DNA from: Mastacembelus armatus
Lineage: Eukaryota > Chordata > Actinopteri > Synbranchiformes > Mastacembelidae
Assembly: GCF_900324485.2 (NCBI RefSeq)
Contig: NC_046650.1
Coordinates: forward strand, 4,895,450 to 4,959,449
DNA length: 64,000 nt
Reading direction: 5' to 3'
Positions 48,819-58,888 of the stretch are shown one piece after another; the stretch's first letter is position 1, and every line of letters starts with the position of its first letter. The translations under genes and the position numbers were made by a program. The notes beneath the pieces were generated by a model. The model was not told the DNA's origin and made no database searches. It saw only the letters and a list, made by a program, of their open reading frames with translations.

Positions 48819-50287
48819 TTACTTTACTCCGGAGTACACACATTCCTCTGTAGCATCTCTCTGTTTTCTTGATCTGCTGCCCGTCTTTACCCTTACAGCA
48901 GCATAGTGGACATTATCCACGTTGTCCACACACCCCTAGAGAAATATAATTAGTATGCTAGAATTCAACACAAATTCAACAGAAATCATGATAGAAAATA
49001 TGTTTGAATTATATTGATCTGGTTAATCTAGATTAAATTACCTCTGCATTTGTTGTAGACGAAGCTGAAAATCTTGTGTGAGATTCTGAAAAACAGTGGA
49101 ACGGTGTGTTTTTAATATACAGTATAATGTGATATTCAGTAATGAAACACTACAGATACAAACAGTATCATACCTGTGCATATGCAGCTGTTTCTCCTAT
49201 TTATCATGCACAATAAGAATGCCAGTAAAACAGTCAGGATGGTGGTGAAAGTCAAAGCGCCACTCAAGAAATATACTAAGCGATGAGAGTCTTTTGTATC
49301 TGCACAGACACAGACAGGAGGAGATTTACAGCTACATTTTACTTTGTGCTTATATTTTGTTTAATGCAGGAGCAAGCATTACTATTTATCAAAACTAATT
49401 GTATTTTGCTGGAACGTTACTTACCCTCCAAGTCCAGTCTGGTCCCATTTCCAAACAGCATGTGTCCACATGAGGCAACAGCACAGTAGTAGGTCCCAGC
49501 ATCAGACACATTCAGGCTGTTCATCCGCAGGTTGTAGACACAGGAGTGAGTTTGTGTCTCAGGTTTCCTCTCACACTGATCATTGCTGCCTCCATGGGTG
49601 TAAATGAGTCCTGGATGAGCTTGTCCAGAGTGTTTGAACCAGTAAACCCTGTGTTCTCCATCACAGGTCCCAGTGTGTACTGTACAGCCCAGAGTCACAG
49701 AGCCTCCTGGCTGGATGCTCTCAGATGCTGACTGATGCACCTGAGCTGGGATGTTCAAACCTGAGCCCTGCACGCTGACAACAGTGCCCTCTGCAAATTC
49801 AAACATGTACAAATAGCTACTTGCACAGTAGTAAGTACCTGAGTCTGAAATGCTCAGATCTGTGATTGCCAAGTGATTTTCCCCATTTCCAGTCTCCAGC
49901 ATGAACCGTGGATTGTTGAGTTCATTATGAAAACCAGTTTTGTCATATTTATAGTAGCTAGAGATGATCCTTGGTTTCTGTCCCAGAGTCTGTTTATACC
50001 AGTAAAACCTTGTTGCAACATCACTTTGATAGAAACACTGCAGAGTCACGTTCCCCCCAGTTTTAACTGATACAAACTTTCTGTCTTGTTTCAGAGATGC
50101 GAATTGCAGGTTTGTCATTTGAGCTGAAATGATGTGACATACAAAACAATGTACACACCATAGAACACAAAGATATATCAGAGGCAATGCATTTTAAAAG
50201 ATTCAATGTGCAGTCCTGAAAATTCAACTCACCCATTGTCCCGAAGAACAAACCTGTCAGACAGAAGACAAACTGTGCAGATGTCAT
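48819..50287 (-). CDS. NITR: Novel immune-type receptor 5 of 6 (unit C)
   Basis: Predicted 346-residue NITR: 50287-50233 leader, 50123-49425 V plus I, 49299-49174 transmembrane, 49085-49042 and 48935-48819 tail. It is open throughout. Compared with gene 3 the V domain lacks one codon in the strand after YYKYDKTG and has a few substitutions (VATRFYWYKQ, SGTYYCASSYLYM); the transmembrane and tail exons are nearly unchanged. The I domain carries LGCTVH where the others have LNCTVH or LDCTVH, which loses the N-glycosylation site seen in genes 1-3. ITIM-like motifs are VHYAAV and CVYSGV. Substitutions between the three unit copies fall mainly in the V half. Confidence 0.9.
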
Positions 50288-51495
50288 TGTGTTCAAATGT
50301 TCACGCTTAATGACAAGAACACTGAGCCTCTCTCCACTATTCACAGACAAGACTGTGTGTGATTGGCCAGTGAGAAGTGACTCTGAATGTCCTGTTAAAG
50401 AAATATGTTCACTGCCACCTATAGTTTGAAGTTTAGTTTGTGAGAAGCTTGCCAACACTTCGGTACAACTGGCAGGGCTAAAAACACTATACATTTACAG
50501 CAATACATTTAAAACTGCATTTGACTATAAAAATCATTTTAGATGGGTCATCTAATGTAACTGATTGCGATTCAGCTGCACTATGTAAGTAGTTAGAAAA
50601 CAGGGATGGTCCAAATGGCTTTTTTAGATCAGTTTTTTAACCTTCATTTCAAATTGTTTTTCCTCAATTTTATCCTCAGTGAGATTATTGTTGTCTTTTA
50701 TTTTCATGCTGCTTTAGGACTGGAGGTCTGCACTGAAGCTGAATACCAGTTGTGGTGGGTGTGGTTCTGCCTCATCTTGTTCCTATTCTTGTTCTTTTGT
50801 CTTTTCATGTTTTTTAATAGTACAGTCTTTGGCTTTTTTAGCTCTTCTATTTTCTTTTCTTCTCTAATACCTAAAAACACAGTACATTTTATCAGAGTGT
50901 AGTGTCCCTCTACAATAGCCATAGTCTGTTCAGCAAAACATCAAGTTAGTATATGAATGAATTCAATGTTAGACCTTTAGGTTTCGCTACAGAAAAATGG
51001 CAGTTTTTGTTTGGCATGTAAAAATGAGCATGTGCTCCACTTTTGACTTTTACTCAAAACACTGGGGCCTACTACATATCTGGTGTCATCACAGACCCAT
51101 AGGTGGCCTTACATGTTCCTTCAATAGCCACTCAAAACAAATAAAACAATAAGTCACTTAGAAAAACAGTAAATTTGCACAGAGTGCAGGATATTTAATG
51201 TTTTCCTGTGGGTCGTTTGGCCTGGCATGGACACACAACTTCACCAGTGAAAATGTAGCAGCAGGATAAGTTGACATATCTCAGAATCCTTACATCAAAT
51301 GAGACTCTCTCCACAGTGCCAAAAAAAGGCATCATTGCATCTCCCTGTGCCAAACGTGACAACAATAGTGCATGGCATCTTTCACCTGTGGGCTATAGGC
51401 CTAATACAAAGGTCAGGCTTTCTTATGGAGAACAGGCTCGACAAAGACTAATAAAACATGAAAGGAATGCTAACAGAAAATTACTGAGTTACCAT

Positions 51496-52095
51496 CCATC
51501 CATCTTCTTCCGCTTATCTGGGGCCGGGTCACGGGGGTAATATCCTAAGCAGGGATACCCAGACTTCCTTTTCCCTGGACACTTCCTCCAGCTCTTCCGG
51601 GGGGACACCAAAGCGTTCCCAGGCCCGCTGAGAGACATAGTCCCTCCAGCGTGTCCTGGGTCTTCCCCGGTGCCTCCTCCCAATGGGACATGCCCGGAAC
51701 ACCTCCCCAGGGAGGCACCCAGGAGACATCTGGAACTACTCCGAGCTCCTCCCGGGTGACTGAGCTCTTCACCCTATCTCTAAGGGAGCAACCAGCCACC
51801 CTGTGGAGGAAGCTCATTTCAGCCGCTTGTATCCGAGACCTTGACCTTTCGGTCATGCCCCAAAGCTCATGACCTCAGGTGAGAGTAGGAACGTAGATTT
51901 ACCGGTAAATCGAGAGATTCGCCATGACAGACCAGTACACCGACTGCTTTACTGCTGCCGATGCCCCGATCCGTCTGTCAATCTCAAGCTCCGTCCTTCC
52001 CTCACTCGTGAACAAGACCCCAAGATACTTAAACTCCTCCACCTGAGGCAGGATCTCTCCCCTGGCCTGGAGATGGCAAGCAACCTTTTTCCGGT
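51496..52095 (-). mobile_element. 5'-truncated LINE insertion (full right end)
   Basis: About 600 bp of the 3' end of a non-LTR element on the minus strand (protein end MTERSRSRIQAAEMSFLHRV, then the GRPRTRWRDY region), with a GGATGGATGG tail. It is flanked by an 11-bp target duplication TGAGTTACCAT (51485-51495 and 52096-52106), as expected for target-primed insertion. It resembles RTE/Rex-type endings common in teleosts; the clade is not certain. Confidence 0.75.
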
Positions 52096-52106
52096 TGAGT
52101 TACCAT

Positions 52107-52457
52107 TAATTCTTAAGCTAAACTATTAATTGAACCACTCAGTCTGCTCTCAATAGCCTAACTTCAATATTCAGAGATTTTACTCTGACATTTTAGACTT
52201 GATGTGTCTGCTTTAGAGATAAACTCAAGAGTTGTAGGTCTGACTATATTCTGTACATTCTGTTATGAATAGGCTGCCAATACAGTAATCACTTTTTAAA
52301 TTGTCATTTTCTACTAGGCTACTTGAAAGATATTTGATCATCCAACCTCACTAACCCATTTCCTTCACTTCATACTGCACCTCACGACTTGTTGACTCAT
52401 ATCGTTCTAAACAAGTCAACGGGTGTTCTGTTGATTTGTGCTACCTATCAAGATGTG
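52107..52457. other. Intergenic DNA before the retrovirus-like element
   Basis: No gene seen. It ends with GTGCTACCTATCA, which recurs with one change just after the element (55411-55423), and with the 4-bp flank TGTG. Confidence 0.5.
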
Positions 52458-52838
52458 TGTAGTGGAAATTTCTTTAAGTTTGCGAGTTGCTAATTCTCCG
52501 AAACAACCACAAGTGTGATGAATCATCTCAGGTTTAATCACGGGTGCCCGGAGAGAAGTCTTTGCAGAATTCTCTGACTTTGTGTTACAGAATCAGGTTT
52601 ATATATCTTTGTAAAAAGGGGTGAACTAATCTTGAACAGACCCAACATGTTTGTTCAGGTGTCCTCTATCTTCAGGCCTCTACCAGCACTAAACAAATTG
52701 TTGGCAGTTATTTACAAGCCTCTAAAACCCTAAAACACCACACCAATAAAACACTCAACCTCATACAATGCATGTTTTAGCTCAATATTTAAATGACCCT
52801 TTGTGACCACCTGTTCCATGGTGTATAAATCTCCCACA
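52458..52838 (-). repeat. LTR of the decayed element (3' LTR in element sense)
   Basis: 381 bp. It is similar to 55080-55409 apart from one stretch of unlike length. Confidence 0.8.
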
Positions 52839-53017
52839 TTCCCCCCTTTTGACACAAAGTGTCAACACATTTATCATAAGACATTACCAATCAGAGGAAA
52901 CAAAATGTTACATTATTAGTCATGGTATTTCCATATCTAGATCACTGTCATCATATGGGTTTCCTGGGGCCCAATCATTCAACTGTATTTCAGCAGTCTT
53001 TGTTGATTCAGTTACAG

Positions 53018-53328
53018 CAGGGGTGTCAAACTCATTTTAGGTCAGGGGCCATATGGCGGAAAATCTATTCCCAAGTGGGCCGGACCGGACCGACAAGGCA
53101 GGTAGCTCCGGGCCAGCTGACAGGTATAGGCCTACTTGCTCAGCCTCAGTATAAACAGTTTGCCTGCTTAACATAATTGCTATTGCGACACCCAGTGGAC
53201 ACGTTTAGAACAGCAGTTTCTTTCATTGAAAAATTGCAGCTAATTTCAACTTCAAATCATCTCGCGGGCCGGATTAAACTAGTTTGCGGGCCTGATCTGG
53301 CCCGCGGGCCGTAAATTTGACACCCCTG
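53018..53328. mobile_element. hAT-type MITE nested in the retrovirus-like element
   Basis: 311 bp with terminal inverted repeats CAGGGGTGTCAAA and an exact 8-bp target duplication AGTTACAG (53010-53017 and 53329-53336). It includes GGGCC-rich inner sequence (GCGGGCCGGATTAAA). These ends belong to a very common vertebrate non-autonomous hAT family. No transposase. Confidence 0.93.
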
Positions 53329-55079
53329 AGTTACAGGATATCTGTCCATGTCCTTTACAGGTGTAACACATTTCATCCAGGTGAAACTGTCCTCTTTGAA
53401 GCTGATTCTGCAGAAATCCTTGATTCCTCTGACATCCTCTTGTATTGTTCCTTCGAGATTGCAGGCTCCTTCTATGAGGTTGTGTAGTCCCCTGCTGGTA
53501 GTACATCAACTGAGCAGTTTGGAGAATTTTTTACCTGGTCCATGTCTGACTCCACTCGGTTCCTTTCTGAATGTAAGACGTGTCCATACATTTGGCAGAG
53601 TCTTTGTTTCCCAGCCGACACATGACATCATGACATAACTTCTTGGGCCAGGTGGAGACCATTTATTAATACAGTTTTCAACAGGTGAGTGTATGCCACA
53701 TTATCTGCGTCAAATCCAGAGTGTGCAGCGAATACAGTTTCCATGCCGGTGCGATATTCAACTGCTGACTCACCCTCCTTTTGTCGGATACAGTATTATG
53801 AATCTCAGGCCAGCAAACTCTCAAAGCAAATGCAGTCCGCATAGCTTCATACAAGGTGTCCATCGTGGCGGTGAATTGTTGTGACCCCACTGGTGCCGTG
53901 TTGTGGGTCTGATGTTTCCCCATGGGAATTTGACAAACCTGCAACACATAACTTCTACTTTCTTACCCTACGTTTCTGTTTTGTCCTTCTTATTCTCCTC
54001 ATCACTTTTCTAACTGTACCCTTAATTCTGCAGCAGATTTTTTCTTTTATTTCTGCCTCCCTTTCTCACTCTTGAAAAGAGTGCCAATGTATTTTTTCTT
54101 TCTTTGCTTTCTTTTTTCACTTCCTCTTCTCTTTCTCGTAACAACATTCTATAACCACACATTTAACTCATTTATCTGTCCTTATTTAGCACTGGGGCTG
54201 GTGCTTAAACTCTCACTGGGTTTATAACATACACACACAATAAGTTCTCATTCACACTAATCTTTCCATCTCATTGCATGGTCAGATCGTATCACACAAA
54301 CACTAACTTTGGATGACTCACTACAGCCAGGTAGGTTTGTATGACACGTTTGTATGACTGCAACGTACCCTTATGGTACACACATTGTGCATACAAGTCA
54401 CTGAAGGAGTCACCACAAAGCTTATGAAATTATCACTTCAGTCATATGCCCAGTTCATGATATGGGACAAATTCTAAGGCAGTTCTTATAGACAATAATA
54501 GCGTACTTCTCATTAACAATAATAATTTACTTCTACAGTACTGTATTAATTTTCCTGTTTTCCACGTACGGGTCGTTTCATTAATAAACCATATGGCTTC
54601 CCCAAAGGAAGACTTACGTTTGTAATCCTCAGCCAGTGGAGTTTTCTCGTTGTTTCTTTTTTTTTCTTCTTTTTGTTTTTGTTTTTTTTAGGATTATTTT
54701 TTCGTCATCTGGCGTCTGTCCTTCAAACTCACAGTTTTTTTTACCATGAAGGGATTACAAAGATCACGTCACTGCCTTGTCTCTTAAGGCCAAAAAACAC
54801 ACACCTAGGGCTTTTCTGTTCGACACAGACCAAAAACATACCAAATTTCCTTAAATCACTTAACAGACATATACAAGAAATGATTCATAACACTGTACTC
54901 ACTTATTAAATGAATGGAGCATCCACTGCCCACCACCTGTTCTGACCTCAGGCAGGATCCAGCACTCCGTTTGTCGGAGTGGAACTTTCCCTTCGTTTTT
55001 AAATTTTACCACCGGTGGTTCCTTCGGTCTAGAACAGGCACTGGTCAGGGGCATGTCCATCCCATCCTCGTCGCCAAAC

Positions 55080-55409
55080 TGTAGTGGAAATTTCTTTAAG
55101 TTTGAGAGTTGCTAATTCTCAGAAACAACCACAAGTGTGATGAATCATCTCAGGTTTAATCACGGGTGCCCAGAGAGAAGTCTAAAGACTTCTCAAGACC
55201 CAACATGGGCACCCAACATGTTTGTTCAGGTGTCCTCTATCTTCAGGCCTCTACCAGCACTAAACAAATTGTTGGCAGTTATTTACAAGCCTCTAAAACC
55301 CTAAAACACCACACCAATAAAACACTCAACCTCATACTGTGCATGTTTTAGCTCAATATTTAAGTGACCCATTGTGACCACCTGTTCCGTGGTGTATAAA
55401 TCTCCCACA
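55080..55409 (-). repeat. LTR of the decayed element (5' LTR in element sense)
   Basis: 330-bp partner of 52458-52838. Confidence 0.8.
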
Positions 55410-55413
55410 TGTG

Positions 55414-56060
55414 CTACTTATCAGTTCTGTGCATGCCCAGACCCCCGGTGTCCTGTAGTATGTCAAGTAAATAGTATCACTGTAGATTTGTGGATGTTTT
55501 ATTGATCATTACAGTATGTTTGAGTCCACATAGACACATCTACTTTTACTATTCATACATGGTAGTTTGATGACATTTGTGATATATACACACGTCATCA
55601 ACATCAGAGCATTACATAATAACATTGCATTGCTGTAGATGCATATTATCATTATTATACAGTAAAGAGTGAAGAACAATGAAGACTGAATCATTTATAT
55701 TGTGAAGTATACTGGAACAGTTACCTGTGGGGCAGCATTGATAAATTTGGACATTTAGCTTTTATGTTTTGCTTCATTATTTATTCATCTCTGCTAAAGA
55801 CAATGCAAAGATCAGTACTATTGAAAGAATAATAAGAAAACCTGCAACCACATCCTGGCTCAAACAACACAAACAACAAAGACAATGGGGGCTCAGACTG
55901 GCTAAAGTAAAGCTTTTAGGGAGCCCGTCTCTTGTTTCCGATGAGAACATAATATAAAAGTGTATTTAAATTTACACCTAAACTTAGTTTACACCTCAAA
56001 GGAGAAAAAAGGGCACATTTTCCTCCCATAGTACAAATGAATGACCAACTTCCAAATCTA
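55414..56060. other. Intergenic DNA, 3' flank of NITR 6
   Basis: No gene seen. Confidence 0.5.
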
Positions 56061-57492
56061 TTACTTTACACTGGAATACACACATTCATTCTGAGTTTGA
56101 GTCCTCTCTCTTCGTGATCCTTTGGGCTTGGTTGCCATTAAAGCAGCATAGTGGAGGTTGTCATCATCTTGGTAACACTGGGAACAAAATTTAAAACAAC
56201 ATTGTAACGGTGCACCTGCTGGAAACTAACAATGGTGCTATAAACATGTTCTAGTCCTAATACAGTTTCTTAAAATCAACTGACCTGTGATTTTGCTGAA
56301 AATCTTGCCTGAGGCTCTGGTCACGAAACAGAAGAAAATGTGTTTAATTTAAAGCCATGTTTTCTAAGTAAGAACTGTACAATACATCACTTCTTACCTG
56401 TAGACTGGCTACTGATTCTTTTGTTCAGCTTATACAATGAAACAGCTGATAAAACACTGAAGATGGTGGTCAATACCAAAGATCCACTCAGTAAATACAC
56501 CAAGAAAAGAGAATCCACTCCACCTGCAAATTCAGAGGTCAGCAGTTTTCAGCCTTGTCTTGTGTTTCATCTGTCATCAGGACAGCCTCTTCGAGATAAG
56601 TTACTTACCCTCAAGGTCCAGTCTGGTCCCATTTCCAAACAGTATGTGTCCACATGAGGCAACAGCACAGTAGTAGGTCCCAGCATCAGACAGATTCAGG
56701 CTGTTCATCGGCAGGTTGTAGACACAGGAGTGAGTTTGTGTCTCAGGTTTCCTCTCACACTGATCATTGCTGCCTCCATGGGTGTAAATGAGTCCTGGAT
56801 GAGCTTGTCCAGAGTGTTTGAACCAGTAAACCCTGTGTTCTCCATCACAGGTCCCAGTGTGTACTGTACAGTCCAGAGTCACAGAGCCTCCTGGCTGGAT
56901 GCTCTCAGATGCTGACTGATGCACCTGAGCTGGGATGTTCAAACCTGAGCCCTGCACGCTGACAACAGTGCCCTCCGCAAATTCAACTGTAATTGTATAA
57001 CTACTGGCACAGTAGTAAGTAGCTGAGTCTGAAATATCCACATCTGAAATTTTCAAGTGATTTTTTCCATTGTCAGCATCAAGTTTGAAGCGTGGATTGT
57101 TCCTGAATTCACCATAAAAAGTCCCATTTTTGTCGTATTTGTATAATGTAGATATGAGCCTTGGTTTTTGTCCAAGTGTCTGTTTATACCAATAAGACAT
57201 TGCAACATCTCCTTCATGGAAACATCGCAAAATTACTTCTTCACCAACATTAGCCAACACAAAACTGCTCTCTTGGCAAACAGATGAGGACGATTTCAGT
57301 TCGGTCTTCTGAGCTTAAGTGCAATAAGAGACGCAGCAATCATACAGTGGTTTTCATATCGTAGAAAGTGCTTTATCTGATAAAGGTATAAAAGTGAGTT
57401 CAAGCAAATTCACATGAAATGACAAAAAATACCTTACCTATATTCCCCAACAGGAGGCATGTGAGATAGAAAACAAACATAGGAGATGTCAT
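56061..57492 (-). CDS. NITR: Novel immune-type receptor 6 of 6
   Basis: Predicted 344-residue NITR: 57492-57438 leader (MTSPMFVFYLTCLLLGNI), 57313-56609 V plus I, 56523-56398 transmembrane, 56316-56285 and 56177-56061 tail. The V domain has LRCFHE, SYWYKQ, SATYYC and the J-like FAEGTVV; SYW replaces the FYW of its relatives. The I domain is nearly identical to the others (six cysteines, FGNGTRLDL). The membrane exon is uncharged. The short tail exon is 32 bp rather than 44 but keeps the phase. Its donor is GTCAG, less standard. The tail has LHYAAL (ITIM) and CVYSSV. Complete and open. It lies outside the tandem units and its V half is clearly diverged from theirs. Confidence 0.88.
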
Positions 57493-57530
57493 TGTGATCA
57501 AATTGCTCTGCTGAATGAGCAGTTTCTCAA

Positions 57531-57572
57531 TACTCCCTCCACTCTTAAGAGACAGGACTATAGGAAACATGG
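57531..57572 (-). promoter_or_regulatory. Conserved NITR upstream block (gene 6)
   Basis: The minus strand reads CTATAGTCCTGTCTCTTAAG followed by AGTGGAGGGAG, aligning with the AGTCTT...AGTGGAGA block of the other genes. The CCAAT half is not conserved here. Confidence 0.4.
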
Positions 57573-57629
57573 TCACATGTTTACTGCCATCTACAGTGTC
57601 AGTTTGGTCTTTGAATAGACTCATACCTG

Positions 57630-58860
57630 GGAGATATATGAAGAATGTAGCAGCTTCTTACTTTGGCTTTAAATGATTTGTCTGAAAAATGAATGAGCTA
57701 TGTTTTATAAAGACAGTTTATTCATTAGCAACAAATTACACAGGAGTCAGTTTGTAGCCAACATTTATGGACTTGAGCATTTGCTAGCTACATTTCAGAC
57801 AGATAAAGTGCAGCCTATTACTTGTGGTTTTTAAGCCGTTTTATCCATATGTGGCAGTAGATCTGAATGTGCCTCTCCTCCTACACTCAAGTCTAAATTC
57901 ACAAGACTCTAATAGGTGCCACTGGAAAGAGACAAATTTTGACAGTAGCTCAAAATGCAATCATGCACGTTATTTTCAGCTTTATATATGTTCATCTATT
58001 ATACTGAATTCTGTTTTGGACATCCTTGTTTTATTCTGCTTATGCATTTATCTCGACTGTACTGGAAAGACAACCAGTCATACTTTCAAAACACCACTAA
58101 CTTAATCACCTGCTTCAGGATGTCTGGGCGTTCAGTGAAATAGATGCTCAGCTCAACTTGTCCTGTCAGTTTGTGGTGCACTAACATCAGCAGCCAACTA
58201 ACAGCTGTCAGCAAGATCAGTGACAGGAAGTCTGAAGTTCTGGTCACGAGTAAGCAGCATCTGCTTCTTCTGGTTGGCGGCTTGCAACCACCAACAAGCC
58301 CTCCTAATGCAGAGCACTACCTGCTGTAGCGCTGAGAAATCATGAACAAGGAGTTTCTTGGTACAGCTGGCACACCACAGTTTTCCACAGTAGGTTACCG
58401 CTCTGTAAATTAAACCTTTGTGGCACTATTGGTAGAAAACTCATAACATTTCCCAATAAAATAATTCTGTATTTAATAAAAAGGGAATTAGAAGAACCAG
58501 TGTAACGTTGCAGTTATCACTGTCTGAGTTACAGTTATTGGACCTGGCTTTGTAAACACACATATTATACAGCATTGTATCATTTTGTAATATTTGTCAG
58601 TGGTGCACTAAAGCCGCGTGCACTTTAACTAGATCTATGTTACAGATGTTATTACTGAATATGGAAATTAGATAATTTCATTTTGCAGCACAGGTGAACA
58701 TTTTATCCAGTAGTCTTTATTTTTGCCCTTAATGATACAGTCATGTCATGAACTGGGCGAAATGAGGACCAATAAATTGCCAACACCAAAACTCAGATAT
58801 AAAAGCTTTAATTTTTTTTGAAGGGAAAGGGTTCGGGGGATGAGGTGACCAGGATGTGGG
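57630..58860. other. Intergenic DNA between NITR 6 and the LINE
   Basis: No gene I can support; AT-rich. Confidence 0.5.
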
Positions 58861-58888
58861 ATTCAATTCAATTCAATTCAATTCAATT
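58861..58888 (-). repeat. (TGAAT)n tail of the LINE
   Basis: Five to six pentanucleotide units at the 3' end of the minus-strand LINE, the kind of microsatellite tail used by L2-like elements instead of poly(A). Confidence 0.9.

Larger units (their letters stand above)
46866..51733. repeat. Tandem unit C
   Basis: 4868-bp third copy. Its right edge is not a junction: the LINE continues uninterrupted past 51733. This indicates that C carries the original right flank and that the duplication breakpoint lies at this LINE position. Confidence 0.9.
52458..55409 (-). mobile_element. Decayed retrovirus-like LTR element, minus strand
   Basis: Direct repeats at 52458-52838 and 55080-55409 have TG...CA ends (minus strand TGTGGGAG...CACTACA). 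The purine tract AAAAGGGGGGAA lies inside the 52838 end, and GGCGACGAGGATGGG, a primer-binding-like site, lies inside the 55080 end. Both place the element on the minus strand. The flanks share 4 bp, TGTG. The 2.2-kb internal region has gag-like traces including a zinc-knuckle-like patch (CYTCKGHG, about 53370) and no recognisable pol or env. It is broken in many places. A hAT MITE is nested inside. The retrovirus-like assignment is tentative. Confidence 0.7.

Noticed and set aside
26112-56915. A 61-residue plus-strand open frame repeated almost identically six times
   Set aside because: It is the antisense shadow of the conserved NITR I domain; its conservation follows from the coding strand.
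7660-57492. Rearranging immunoglobulin or T-cell receptor locus
   Set aside because: Each gene has its own leader, membrane and ITIM exons, the J-like motifs are joined in the germline, and no constant-region exons or recombination signals were noticed.
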